Notes: generated by a model from the sequence alone, not told the origin. Counted from the stretch's first letter, positions 1 through 8,753 are shown. The stretch: DNA of 64,000 bases from JAGNLV01 sp964612145 (GCA_964612145.1 CAZTBP010000015.1:1-64000), one strand, 5' to 3'. Program-made: numbers and translations.

Positions 1-251
1 CCTCCAATCTACCAAATAATCCCTAAATGTCAAGACTTTTTTCACAAATAACCAATATACGAGCACCCGTAGTAATAAAACAGCCGAAAACAAGACGAAT
101 CCCTCAACTCTCCCAAACTCTAGTCTAACCCGCAATTCGGCCGCGTGGAGCGGCTGCCAGAAGCCAATCCCCTGCCTGGTATGGGCCGGTCAGTTTAGCC
201 GATCAAATCGACCCTCAACGGCTTTCAGTAACCGGCACCTGTCAACTATAA

Positions 252-267
252 TGTGATTAAGTTCACA
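252..267. promoter_or_regulatory. Crp/Fnr-type operator, site 1
   Basis: A perfect TGTGA-TTAAGT-TCACA palindrome. It matches the Crp half-site consensus on both arms with the usual 6-bp spacer. A plus-strand TATAAT at 247-252 abuts it, without a convincing -35. The regulator is not in this window. Confidence 0.6.
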
Positions 268-340
268 AGGATGCCGATCCCGGAAGCCATATCGATGCCG
301 GCTCCAGACAATTACAAACTAAAGCCAGGACAGAACTCCT

Positions 341-356
341 TGTGAAACTAATCACA
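341..356. promoter_or_regulatory. Crp/Fnr-type operator, site 2
   Basis: A perfect TGTGA-AACTAA-TCACA palindrome, 89 bp from site 1 start to start and in opposite orientation when the flanks are compared. It is the second arm of the 250-358 inverted repeat. Confidence 0.6.
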
Positions 357-462
357 TTAGTGGCCATAGAAAACCAAACTCCGGCACTGCAATTCAAGTA
401 TCGGCTTCCGACAAAAAATAACGTCCGCCTCAAGCCCAAAGGAGCGCCTGGGAAGCATTGAC

Positions 463-478
463 TGTGAAGATATTCACA
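463..478. promoter_or_regulatory. Crp/Fnr-type operator, site 3
   Basis: A perfect TGTGA-AGATAT-TCACA palindrome 22 bp beyond the stop codon of the leftward gene ending at 500. Like site 1 it continues as TTCACAAGG. The rest of 1-499 holds no supported gene. Confidence 0.6.
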
Positions 479-499
479 AGGCAGCCCCCAAAAGAAGTC

Positions 500-1783
500 C
501 TAAAAGGCGTAAGTCAGAGCAGTCGAAAGAAGATATAATTGGGCGTTATTCTGCTCGATTTCATGCCACTCCCACTCAGCAGAAAACAGCAGACTCAGAT
601 TCAGAACCGAAATTATCCGGATATCGCCCATCAAAAACAGCCGCTCATACCAGAAATTGGTGAGCAGTTCCGTTTCGGATTTCATTTTATGGCGACCAAA
701 AACTGTCTCCGCCGACAGGAAAATACCATCCGCACCGATATAATCGATATCGATTCTCGCCCCCGTCTCGAGATATTCTTCGCCGACAAAATCCACCGTC
801 TCACTGCCATTGCTGTTGGTCAGCCACTGAAGGTCCGGGCCGGCGGTCACGGCGAGCCCGCCGGCCTCAATACCGGCTAACACCGCCCCGCCGAGTTTCA
901 GGTAGTCCGAGTTTATCTCATCGTTGGCGGAAAACAACATCGCCTCCAGATCAAATTCCTGCCGCATCAACCAGCGTTCAGACAGGCGGAGCCGATTCTG
1001 CCCGTATAGTTCGTGGCGCCAGTGATCGTCCTCGTCACCGGGCCGATTGTAGTCTTTGAACTCGGTTCGAGCCATCAGGTCAAGGTCGCCGGTCGGAAGA
1101 AAAGCGAAGGTGCTCACCTGCGCACCGTACGTGACGTACTCCATCAGACTGGAATCCGGTATGCGTCGTCCGCCAAAGAGCAGGCCGATATCGGCGAGAG
1201 AAAAATCTTCAAATGACTTTTCCAGGCCAACCCTGCCCCCGATCCGCCAATAATCAAAGCTGCCGGCCGGCTGATCTTTGAAATCGACGCCTTCCAGCCG
1301 GAGCTGAGTGTAACCGTAAACTGTGTTGCTGAAGGGAATAGCCGCCTTGGCGCGGCCATAGCCGAACAAGTATGAATCGCCGAAATCAGCGGTAGCGCTG
1401 AATCGCTCCCGCCATTCTAAATTGCCGTCCACATCAATGCGGTTTTTGCCCGGTCGATATCGCCAGTTGCCGCTTGATTTCAACCGCATAAAATCAGCCG
1501 TCTGTTCCAGCGATGCTGCAAGTTCAAGGTTTTCACCATCGTCCGGGAACCAGCGCAGATCGAGCCGACCCTTCACGTCGTCTAAGTAAGTCGACTTCAA
1601 CGACCAGGCTGCCAGCGTGGAATCCGGCCCCTCCAGGGCGGCAGAGTCGAGAAAATACTGCTGCGAAAGAAATTCATACCCCAGCCCTGCCTTCACAGAA
1701 AAGCCGGCAGCTCTGGACTTCTGCCCAAAACCGCCGGCTATAGTCGCGCAAACTATGAGTGTTATCAGTGTCCGGCCTGACAA
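500..1783 (-). CDS. predicted outer-membrane beta-barrel protein
   Basis: A 427-aa protein of unknown function. It has an N-terminal signal peptide (about residues 1-25, ending SRA-AG). The rest alternates polar and hydrophobic residues with many aromatics, as in amphipathic beta-strands, and it ends in YAF, a C-terminal Phe typical of outer-membrane barrels. There is no obvious catalytic motif. It starts 23 bp after the stop of the helical periplasmic protein (1807-2850), so the two are probably co-transcribed, downstream of a two-component system. A role in envelope sensing or transport is inferred from context only. Confidence is high for a real exported protein and low for any function. 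Confidence 0.75.
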   Translation of the reverse strand: MSGRTLITLIVCATIAGGFGQKSRAAGFSVKAGLGYEFLSQQYFLDSAALEGPDSTLAAWSLKSTYLDDVKGRLDLRWFPDDGENLELAASLEQTADFMRLKSSGNWRYRPGKNRIDVDGNLEWRERFSATADFGDSYLFGYGRAKAAIPFSNTVYGYTQLRLEGVDFKDQPAGSFDYWRIGGRVGLEKSFEDFSLADIGLLFGGRRIPDSSLMEYVTYGAQVSTFAFLPTGDLDLMARTEFKDYNRPGDEDDHWRHELYGQNRLRLSERWLMRQEFDLEAMLFSANDEINSDYLKLGGAVLAGIEAGGLAVTAGPDLQWLTNSNGSETVDFVGEEYLETGARIDIDYIGADGIFLSAETVFGRHKMKSETELLTNFWYERLFLMGDIRIISVLNLSLLFSAEWEWHEIEQNNAQLYLLSTALTYAF

Positions 1784-1806
1784 GCTTATATACCCCGCCG
1801 AGGAAT

Positions 1807-2850
1807 CTAACGATTGCCACCTGATTCAATTTGTCGCTGCAATTCACTGAGCATAAGCTGGGCCGCCTTGGCTGCAGCCCGGGCTGCATCCAGTCGGTCG
1901 GTCGCAAGAAAGTCACGGGCCATCGCAATTTGCTGTCTCGCCTGGGCCAGCATTGTGCGTGCGGCATCATTATCCAGCGGTACCAGTTCGTATATCCGAT
2001 CGACACGGTCACTCAGCCTGTCGATTCGATGTCCCAGATTATCCTCGCCGACACATGCCGCTCGGGCCTCACCGGCCATCTCACGGCTGTTTTGCAGGGC
2101 GCGCAAAGCCGCCTGGTGATTGTCTTCTCCGGCCATACGCTCGGCCAAACTGAAGGCTCGGCGGGCCTGCTCGGCCAGCTGGCTGGCAGCATCAGAGTTG
2201 CAGTCACTAAGATGTTCACGCACCTCTTCCATGAATCGTCGTACCTCTTCAAGTCGACGATCATAGTTGGCCTCGGCATGACGGTCCCGATTGGTCGCTT
2301 CCAGCATTTTGCGGGCGGCTCGCTCGACCTGCTTGGCGAGCTTCAGCGAGGCCCGATACTGCTGTTCCCGATAAAAGGACCAAGCCCGATCCAGTTGATC
2401 CCGGGCCGACTGATACATGCCGGCCACCGCCCGATCGTCGCTGGCGCCAAGGGCATCCTGAACCAGCTGCATCAATTCATCTGTGCGCTCCAGCAATCTC
2501 AGCAATGCCGATTCATTCTGCGAGACCGTTCGAGCGACCGAAACCGCCTCCTGCGCCCGTTGACGGGCATCAACGGTCAGTCGGGCAGCAATCTGATAAT
2601 TATCCCCTCCCGGTCCGGCCCGAAACCGTTCCTTTGCCTTGTCCTGAAGAGCGACTGCCTGATCGTAGGCGAGTTTAGCCTTTGATGAGCTCGTGCTGAT
2701 GACCGCCTCGCGCGCCCGAATCAGGATTTCATCGGTGCGCTGCAATTCATCCATCAACCGCTCTCGTACCTGACCACTCTGCGCCAACGCAGCGGCAGCC
2801 ATGACCATCATCCCGCTTACAATGAGAATGTTAGTGAGCAGTCGCTTCAT
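1807..2850 (-). CDS. exported alpha-helical protein, unknown function
   Basis: A 347-aa protein. A signal peptide (MKRLLTNILIVSG... cut near AALAQ) is followed by an almost wholly helical, Ala/Arg/Glu/Gln-rich sequence with heptad-like patterning. Several segments resemble one another (AREAV, AQEAV, AAKAAQL), suggesting internal helical-hairpin repeats. I recognise no named family; it resembles periplasmic coiled-coil proteins. It is probably the first gene of a two-gene unit with the beta-barrel gene at 500-1783. An SD-like CCGGAGGACTG precedes the ATG. A sigma-54-like element lies about 40 bp upstream, in keeping with the NtrC-type regulator next door. Confidence 0.75.
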   Translation of the reverse strand: MKRLLTNILIVSGMMVMAAAALAQSGQVRERLMDELQRTDEILIRAREAVISTSSSKAKLAYDQAVALQDKAKERFRAGPGGDNYQIAARLTVDARQRAQEAVSVARTVSQNESALLRLLERTDELMQLVQDALGASDDRAVAGMYQSARDQLDRAWSFYREQQYRASLKLAKQVERAARKMLEATNRDRHAEANYDRRLEEVRRFMEEVREHLSDCNSDAASQLAEQARRAFSLAERMAGEDNHQAALRALQNSREMAGEARAACVGEDNLGHRIDRLSDRVDRIYELVPLDNDAARTMLAQARQQIAMARDFLATDRLDAARAAAKAAQLMLSELQRQIESGGNR

Positions 2851-2886
2851 TTCACAGTCCTCCGGTTATAGTTCACCGAGGTAAAC

Positions 2887-2904
2887 ATCAAACCCCGTGC
2901 CGGA
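2887..2904 (-). promoter_or_regulatory. possible sigma-54-type promoter
   Basis: Read on the minus strand, the sequence CCGGCACGGGGTTTGATG resembles the sigma-54 consensus TGGCAC-N5-TTGC. GG is followed 10 nt later by GA instead of the invariant GC. It lies about 37 bp upstream of the ATG at 2850 and next to a sigma-54-dependent activator gene. The -12 mismatch makes this tentative. Confidence 0.3.
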
Positions 2905-3015
2905 TCGTAAGCTGCAGCCTATCTCTCTACAAATCAACAACTTTTAACATTTCGGCGAACCGACGACCACCTGCATTTGTACCTCCCGGTACACCTTGCC
3001 GAACCCACAGGCGCA

Positions 3016-4341
3016 CTACGGACTTATGCCGTGAACTTTCATCCTGCTGTACAACCGGCGGCGGCTGATTTTGAGCATGCGCGCGGCCTCCGTCTTGTTC
3101 CCGCCGCTCTTTTCCAATGCCTCCAAAATCAGCTGCTTTTCTGCATCTTCAAGTCCCTCGCCGGACTCGCTCTCGTCGGAAAGCGGTACATCGTCAATCT
3201 CCAGTGCAAAGTCCTCTTCGGTAAGTGGCTCGCCGTCGGCCAAAATCAACGCTCGTTCAATGGCGTTTCGCAACTCCCTCACATTACCCGGCCAATCGTA
3301 GGACGTCAGCAGGCGCCGAACCTCCGGCGCCAACTCACCGTGGGCATACCCCCTCTGAGCCAGAAAATGCTCCGCCAGAGGGACAATGTCATCTCGCCGC
3401 TCACCGAGATCAGGCATCCGTATCGGAAACACATTCAGCCGGAAAAACAGATCTTCGCGAAACCGCCCGCTGGTGATTTCCGCTTTCAAGTCTCTATTTG
3501 TGGCGGCTACAACTCGAACATCGATATCAATCGAGTCCACCCCACCGACTCGCACCAACTGCCGTTCCTCAAGTACCCGCAGCAGCTTGGATTGAAGCCC
3601 CGCTGACATTTCGCCAATCTCATCGAGAAAGATCGTCCCCCCTTCGGCCAGTTCAAATCGTCCCCGCTTGCGCTCAACAGCCCCGGTAAATGCACCCTTT
3701 TCATGACCGAACAGCTCGGACTCCAGTAGAGTCTCGGTCAGGGCCGCGCAGTTGACCGCGATAAACGGCCGATCCCTGCGCGGCGACTGTTCATGTATCA
3801 TCCGCGCCACGACCTCTTTCCCTGTCCCGGACCGTCCGGTGATCAAAACTGTAGTGTCGGTCGGCGCGACCTTTTGCACCATCTCGCGCACCTGCTCGAT
3901 CGATGGTGCCGCGCCGACGAAATTATTGCCGCCGCCGCGGTCCCGGTCCTCCTGGTGGTAGTGCTCAGACAGCGCTCTGGCCCGCGCGCTTTCCACCAGT
4001 CGACCGACAAGAAGCTCCAGCTCGTCCAGGGAGAATGGTTTAATCAGGTAGTCCGCCGCCCCCTTCTTCATCGCGGTGACAGCCGACTCGACCGACCCGA
4101 AAGCGGTAATCATGATCACCTCGGTCCCCCCCTGATCCAGTGCTTTTTCCATAACCTCCATACCGCTGATTTCCGGCATGGACAGATCTGTTATCACAAT
4201 ATCAAATGAATGCTTCTCAATCAGCCGCAACGCCTCGGCCGGCCGCGTGCTTGTGGAAACCCGGTGCCCGGCATCCTCGAGCGTTCCGCAAATCAAAGAA
4301 GTCATTTTCGGTTCGTCATCGACAACAAGTATGTTGGCCAT
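3016..4341 (-). CDS. sigma-54-dependent response regulator (NtrC/AtoC family)
   Basis: A 441-aa enhancer-binding protein. Residues 1-120 are a receiver domain with acidic pocket DDE at 8-10, phospho-acceptor Asp52 (ITDLSMP) and the conserved IKPF Lys. Residues about 145-385 are an AAA+ domain with Walker A GRSGTGKE, the sigma-54-contacting GAFTGA loop, and a Walker B-type FLDEIGEM. The C-terminus is a Fis-type helix-turn-helix (NKTEAARMLKISRRRLYSRM). Its start codon overlaps the sensor kinase stop by one base (TAATG), so the two are translationally coupled. It should activate sigma-54 promoters when phosphorylated. The downstream envelope genes (1807-2850, 500-1783) are plausible targets. Confidence 0.95.
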   Translation of the reverse strand: MANILVVDDEPKMTSLICGTLEDAGHRVSTSTRPAEALRLIEKHSFDIVITDLSMPEISGMEVMEKALDQGGTEVIMITAFGSVESAVTAMKKGAADYLIKPFSLDELELLVGRLVESARARALSEHYHQEDRDRGGGNNFVGAAPSIEQVREMVQKVAPTDTTVLITGRSGTGKEVVARMIHEQSPRRDRPFIAVNCAALTETLLESELFGHEKGAFTGAVERKRGRFELAEGGTIFLDEIGEMSAGLQSKLLRVLEERQLVRVGGVDSIDIDVRVVAATNRDLKAEITSGRFREDLFFRLNVFPIRMPDLGERRDDIVPLAEHFLAQRGYAHGELAPEVRRLLTSYDWPGNVRELRNAIERALILADGEPLTEEDFALEIDDVPLSDESESGEGLEDAEKQLILEALEKSGGNKTEAARMLKISRRRLYSRMKVHGISP

Positions 4342-5735
4342 TATGTCTTCTCGCTCTTCTTCGGAAGCCTGACTGTTACTTTTGTACCCCTTCCGTCTCC
4401 GGATGAAATCAGCAGAGTGCCGCCCATCTCCTCAACAATTTTCTGGCTCAGATACAGGCCCAGACCAGAACCGGTCTGACGAGTCGTGTAGAACGGTTCG
4501 AATATTCGATCCAGATCTTTCCGGGGGATGCCCGGGCCGCCGTCGACAACAGAAAGATCAACCCGGTGATTGCCTACTGATACTTCTATCCCCACCCGAA
4601 TCGGTCGTTCCGCCTCCCTACAGGCATCAGCGCCGTTAATCAATAAATTAAGCAGGACCTGACGCAGTGACCGACGATATCCGACTATCTCGAGATCGAC
4701 CGGAATTTTATTGTGAATCCACTGAAAGTCGGTATCGAGATACTTCTCACCAAAGTGTATACGCAATCCCTCCACCAGACGCCCCACGTTGATCTTCTCC
4801 TGCTGCTCGCGCCCCACAAAACCAATCTCTCCTCCGGAGGCAAAATCGAGATAGCCGCTGACTATCTCATTGAGCCGGTCCACCTCCTCTACAATGAAAC
4901 TGCTTTCAGCCGATTCGTGCTTCTTTCGGAGCCTCTCCGCCGAGGCCCGGATAATGGACAGTGGATTCTTGATCTCATGGGAAACAACAGCCACCATTCG
5001 GCCCATGTACGACTGCGTCTGGTTGAGAAATAGCTGCCGCTGAACCCGATTGAGCCGCCGCTGCACCAGTATAAATATCAGCGCCAGGATCAACCCGACG
5101 GCACCGGACATTCCAATCGAATAATACAGGTTTGTCCGAAGATCAGTTAGTGCGTCCGCATAGTCGACATCCGCCTCCACGCCTAAGACCGCAGTCACTA
5201 CCCCGGAGCTGTCGAACAGCGGGGCAAAGGCCGCCTTCAGGAAAATATCGCCGGTCTGATACGATGGCGACGCTATCGGCCCCCTATCGAGGCCGAAAAA
5301 GAGACTGTCGATCTGTGGGGTATGAATCCGCGCCAGCAGATACGTACTGTCCTCAACAATAGCGGTCGTGACCAAATACTCCAGATTCTGGTCGATGATG
5401 AAGATTTCCGAATAGGCGGCCGTCGACCGTATGTCCTCCAGCAAATCCGCCGTAATAAAATACGCCTCGAAATTATCCTGCACGAGCCCCTCGACAACAC
5501 CCGGATCAAGCAGGGCAGCCGTCGAGGCCGCGATCGACTCCAGCCGACGGCCCAGCTGCTGATCGAGCAGTACCTCGGTCCGCGAGTAGAACACCCACCA
5601 CGAGACATTTACCAGCACAATCAGCAGGACGGCAAAAAGCCCGGCTGCGACAAGTTTGTTGGTGTCACCGTGCATAAGCAGAATATGGGGCCTGGCTCTG
5701 CCGGGGTCAATGTACAACAGCGCCATCGGCTTCAC
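4341..5735 (-). CDS. membrane sensor histidine kinase, partner of 3016-4341
   Basis: A 464-aa protein from the GTG at 5735. An ATG at 5675 (MHGDTNKL...) would give 444 aa and keeps the first membrane helix, so the start is uncertain. Layout: transmembrane helix, an extracytoplasmic sensor of about 150 residues (Cache/PAS-like, inferred), a second helix, then a HisKA domain with the H-box VVSHEIKNPLS. A HATPase_c domain follows, with N-box LLINGADAC, DGGPGIP and GSGLGLYLS. All catalytic elements are present. The stop overlaps the response-regulator start. The layout fits AtoS/ZraS-type kinases that sense an envelope or small-molecule signal, and the ligand cannot be deduced. Confidence 0.92.
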   Translation of the reverse strand: MKPMALLYIDPGRARPHILLMHGDTNKLVAAGLFAVLLIVLVNVSWWVFYSRTEVLLDQQLGRRLESIAASTAALLDPGVVEGLVQDNFEAYFITADLLEDIRSTAAYSEIFIIDQNLEYLVTTAIVEDSTYLLARIHTPQIDSLFFGLDRGPIASPSYQTGDIFLKAAFAPLFDSSGVVTAVLGVEADVDYADALTDLRTNLYYSIGMSGAVGLILALIFILVQRRLNRVQRQLFLNQTQSYMGRMVAVVSHEIKNPLSIIRASAERLRKKHESAESSFIVEEVDRLNEIVSGYLDFASGGEIGFVGREQQEKINVGRLVEGLRIHFGEKYLDTDFQWIHNKIPVDLEIVGYRRSLRQVLLNLLINGADACREAERPIRVGIEVSVGNHRVDLSVVDGGPGIPRKDLDRIFEPFYTTRQTGSGLGLYLSQKIVEEMGGTLLISSGDGRGTKVTVRLPKKSEKT

Positions 5736-6005
5736 TACCGCCTGCCTACGGATTTACGATCGGACGGCCGATACACGCGGACATTCACCATCCCGCCGAC
5801 TCCATTCCCCCGGCGATCAGCGAGAGATGATTCGATAAATCATCGTATCTTACTACCTGGTGAGACTGACTGTCTTCTTATGGAAACCGACAGCTTATCC
5901 AGCCTGTTGTGTAGGAAAAAGAGCGGACACCCGCTGCCTGTTCTGCGTGGCTGTACTCGCTGCTCGGTCCGGTCCATTGAGCGTTGGCAGGCCGGTCGAA
6001 TGAGC
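5736..6005. other. non-coding stretch upstream of the sensor kinase
   Basis: About 270 bp between the kinase start and the tRNA-Glu promoter. I see no supported gene and no strong hairpin. It presumably carries the leftward promoter of the two-component operon, but no convincing -35/-10 pair stands out. Confidence 0.4.
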
Positions 6006-6035
6006 TTGACAGGCGGAACAAATTCCGTATATATA
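6006..6035 (+). promoter_or_regulatory. sigma-70-type promoter of tRNA-Glu
   Basis: A perfect -35 TTGACA (6006-6011) is followed by TATATA at 6028-6033 (16-bp spacer) or 6030-6035 (18 bp). The predicted start near 6041 lies about 40 nt before the tRNA. Confidence 0.7.
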
Positions 6036-6080
6036 GGGGCTCTTGCGAGGCATAGTCTCGCAGGGCGAGAAAATTATGAC

Positions 6081-6153
6081 GACCCCATCGTCTAGTGGCC
6101 TAGGACGACGCCCTTTCACGGCGTAAACACGGGTTCGACTCCCGTTGGGGTCG
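6081..6153 (+). tRNA. tRNA-Glu (anticodon TTC)
   Basis: A full cloverleaf is visible. Acceptor arms GACCCCA (6081-6087) and TGGGGTC (6146-6152) pair, with discriminator G at 6153. There is a D-loop TAGTGGCCTAGGA, an anticodon loop CTTTCAC with TTC, and a T-arm loop TTCGACT. CCA is not encoded. A T-run follows at 6155-6159 and probably ends the transcript. A TTGACA promoter lies 75 bp upstream. Confidence 0.97.
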
Positions 6154-6250
6154 CTTTTTATTGATACTTCTGGATCTGAGGCATTCTCCCCGGGGAGCCG
6201 GTCCGGCAGTCCGAACCCGGCGAAATCAGCATCCGTGCAGCGGTCGCTGA

Positions 6251-8365
6251 TCACTGTGCTTCATCAGAAAGCATCTCATCCAGAGCATCAAGATTGGCCT
6301 CTGTATCGCCACGGTGCCCTTCATCCAGCCGCTGACACCCTTCGATGAGAATTGAATCTATCGTTCGGTCGATGTTCGACGAAGGCAGTTCCTCACGCCG
6401 AACCGGGTCCACACTCCAAATACCATTTTTCCAGCCAACGGCGTAATAGACCGCTTCGGGTCCTTTTATCTCGCCAACCTCGGCGTACACCAGATTGCCC
6501 TGGTCCAGGTACACAATCAGGTGTTCGCTCATAGCCGTTATGCTGATGCAGATAGTCTTCTCCGTTCGACCCATCGCCTGCAGAATATCTATCACGTTCA
6601 TATCCTCCAGCGTACCATGCGTCCCGATCTGCTGGAGATCGTTGAGTCGACGGCGATACTCGTCCTCGTTGCGCGACCGAATGCGATTGATCTTCACCAG
6701 CAGCGGATCCAGATCGGCATCGATCGACAGTACATCCTCCACCCCTTCCTTCAAAAGAAACGACAGCCGCCCGACAACCTCGCCCGGCGCCAAAACGAAC
6801 GTAGGAATACTGCGCACCATCACTCCAGCGTCCGTGAGATCCTTTAAAAGCTCCTCGGTTGCCTCTACACCCCCCGGCGCAAGCACAATGAGAAACTCCG
6901 GCCATTCGTTCTCATACCTGCGAACAAAGTCATCGACATCCTCCGCGCTGCTGGTGCGGAAACCGAGATTTTCCAGGCACGGCCCCAGCATGAGGTAATC
7001 CTCGCCCCGCTCGTTGTAAACTAAGGCGAGCGACTGCGTGGGGTCATTGTCTAGGGTGACTTCTCGAAGCAGCAACGACATGAAAGCATCGGTGACCCGG
7101 CTCAGATATCGATTGCGGCCATTACCGCGAAATTCCTGCTTGAGCGTCTCGTACCTCGCCAGCGTCATCGGCTCCCGTGCATCGGGACGCCCGAGGTAAT
7201 CCTCGACTATCCGGAGAATGTTCCCGCCAAGGATACTCAGCGGCAGCCGGTCGGGATACAGCCCCTCCAGTGATCGGTCGCGGCTGCGCAAAATCGCCGG
7301 TATCTCCGGCGGCCAGTCCGCAGCATGCCCGGCCGTCTGACCCAGATTATTGAGTGCCTCGATAAACTCGTCGGTATCCGTCTCACCCAGATACAGCCGG
7401 GCCAGTTCATGCAGCCAGGCGGCGTTGACCACCAGCAGCCGGTCCCCTACCGAAAGCCCCAGCCGCCTGCAGATGGCGTCCACATAACTTCCCCGTCGAC
7501 CGGCATCGGCCGAATTGTCGCCTTCATCATCACAGCCCAGAAGCGCTACACATAGACTGAGGTTGGTCGAAAGCAGTTGCGCCGCACCCGAAGCAGTCGG
7601 TTCCGAAAAAGCCAGTTCAGAAAGAGTCCGAATGAAACGAATCTTGCACGATGGCGCCGCTACCCGCAACCGATCCACCAGGGCATCGTGCTCCTCGTTG
7701 CGATGTCCTCGAATGATCACTGCATCAGGCAGTTCCTCATCAATCTCCCGCAACGCCTCCTGCATGCTGTCCACGATCACCACCCGGTGCCCCTCGGTCG
7801 AAAACACCGAGGCCAGCAGCTGGTTGGCTGTATTTATAGAACCAAGGATGAGCACGTTGCCATTCTCTCGAGCCGCCGATATCCGTGCATTTTCCGCACG
7901 ATCTTCTTTTGCCGGCTCCGGCGCAACCGATGCGATCACGCGATAGCAATCGAGAACGCGGCACCGAAGTACCGTCGGCACCGCCCCGACCAATTCGATT
8001 TCGTCGGCGTCCACCGCAGAGGACAGCCTCTCCAGCAGAGTGACATCGGAGGGATCGACACACGCCACCGTCAGCTTGCGACTATCGTCCTCCCAGCCGA
8101 CCGGCAGTACTGTCGAGGTGGTCGCCACCAGTGCCGGGATCCGCGCTAACGTTTCCGGGTCAGGCGTCAGTCCGTTGAGGACCACCGCCGGACGCCCAAA
8201 GTGTCTCTCCAGCGCCCGGCAGTACTGTACTTCCGTTAACGCCCCCAGTCGATACAGATGCTCCTCGACTCGCCCTCCCACCGTATCGCGACGATCCCTT
8301 GCCTCGGCAAGATCATCCTCCGTGATCAGCTGCAATTCCAATAGCGTCTCGGCAATAGAAGGCAT
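6251..8365 (-). CDS. multidomain signalling protein (MshEN, receiver-like, DUF4388)
   Basis: A 704-aa cytoplasmic protein. Residues about 1-150 match the MshEN/GspE N-terminal fold (LITEDDLAEA..., RLGALTEVQYCRALERHFG), a known c-di-GMP-binding module. Residues about 165-260 look like a receiver fold that lacks a clear phospho-Asp. Residues about 285-430 resemble an HD-GYP helical domain, with HELARLY where HDIGK would stand, so probably catalytically dead. Residues about 450-580 form a second receiver-like fold. The C-terminus (from GTHGTLEDMNVIDILQAMGR) is DUF4388/PATAN. I infer a scaffold or effector rather than an enzyme. It stands alone, convergent with tRNA-Glu. Domain calls in the middle are from pattern only. 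Confidence 0.75.
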   Translation of the reverse strand: MPSIAETLLELQLITEDDLAEARDRRDTVGGRVEEHLYRLGALTEVQYCRALERHFGRPAVVLNGLTPDPETLARIPALVATTSTVLPVGWEDDSRKLTVACVDPSDVTLLERLSSAVDADEIELVGAVPTVLRCRVLDCYRVIASVAPEPAKEDRAENARISAARENGNVLILGSINTANQLLASVFSTEGHRVVIVDSMQEALREIDEELPDAVIIRGHRNEEHDALVDRLRVAAPSCKIRFIRTLSELAFSEPTASGAAQLLSTNLSLCVALLGCDDEGDNSADAGRRGSYVDAICRRLGLSVGDRLLVVNAAWLHELARLYLGETDTDEFIEALNNLGQTAGHAADWPPEIPAILRSRDRSLEGLYPDRLPLSILGGNILRIVEDYLGRPDAREPMTLARYETLKQEFRGNGRNRYLSRVTDAFMSLLLREVTLDNDPTQSLALVYNERGEDYLMLGPCLENLGFRTSSAEDVDDFVRRYENEWPEFLIVLAPGGVEATEELLKDLTDAGVMVRSIPTFVLAPGEVVGRLSFLLKEGVEDVLSIDADLDPLLVKINRIRSRNEDEYRRRLNDLQQIGTHGTLEDMNVIDILQAMGRTEKTICISITAMSEHLIVYLDQGNLVYAEVGEIKGPEAVYYAVGWKNGIWSVDPVRREELPSSNIDRTIDSILIEGCQRLDEGHRGDTEANLDALDEMLSDEAQ

Positions 8366-8534
8366 AAAATTGTATATCTCCTGCGCAGCGGTCCGTGCAT
8401 CAAAAGAAGGTCAAGGGCAGGCTGCACTCGACCTGGATCCGTACTATTTATTTAATTGGTCGGAAAATCGGCGAGGAAGTTCACCGCCGACAAGCGATTA
8501 ATGGACAATGAAAGACAAGTATCGGGCGAGCAGA

Positions 8535-8753
8535 CTACCCGCGCCGCTGAAACCACTGATACGCCCCCAGCCGGACCAGCGCAAACACCGGCAGCATCAC
8601 AATCAAAAACCACGGGGGGTGCCCCTGTCCCATCTCCCATAAAATCATCCCGAGCCACACCAAACCGACCAGGATAAGTGTTAACCTGTTGGCCTGCAGC
8701 CAGCTTTGCCGCTGACGCTCATCCATCGACAGGAGTTCCATCTCATTCTTCAT
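8535..8753 (-). CDS. small two-helix membrane protein
   Basis: A 72-aa protein starting at MKNEMELL. It has two hydrophobic helices (LTLILVGLVWLGMILW and FLIVMLPVFALVRLGAY) after a short charged N-terminus. Its ATG lies inside the last codons of the XRE regulator gene (11-bp overlap), so the two are translationally coupled. XRE regulator plus small membrane protein pairs are common, and the role of the membrane partner is not known. An in-frame ATG at 8741 is an alternative start. Confidence 0.65.
   Translation of the reverse strand: MKNEMELLSMDERQRQSWLQANRLTLILVGLVWLGMILWEMGQGHPPWFLIVMLPVFALVRLGAYQWFQRRG

Larger units (their letters stand above)
250..358. repeat. 22-bp inverted repeat carrying two Crp-like sites
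   Basis: The arms at 250-271 and 337-358 are reverse complements over 22 bp with two mismatches, separated by 65 bp. Each arm contains its own palindrome TGTGA-N6-TCACA. The match extends beyond the palindrome into asymmetric flanks (AA on one side, AGGA on the other), so the two arms are true inverted copies. No coding sequence lies between them. They sit downstream of the leftward gene that ends at 500, so if they regulate a promoter it probably belongs to a gene beyond the left edge of the window. Confidence 0.75.

Noticed and set aside
250..358. Terminal inverted repeats of an insertion element
   Set aside because: Only 65 bp lie between the arms, with no transposase. The palindromic operator cores explain much of the match.
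1831..2685. A 284-codon rightward open frame opposite the helical protein
   Set aside because: The sense gene has a signal peptide and SD, and this frame has neither.
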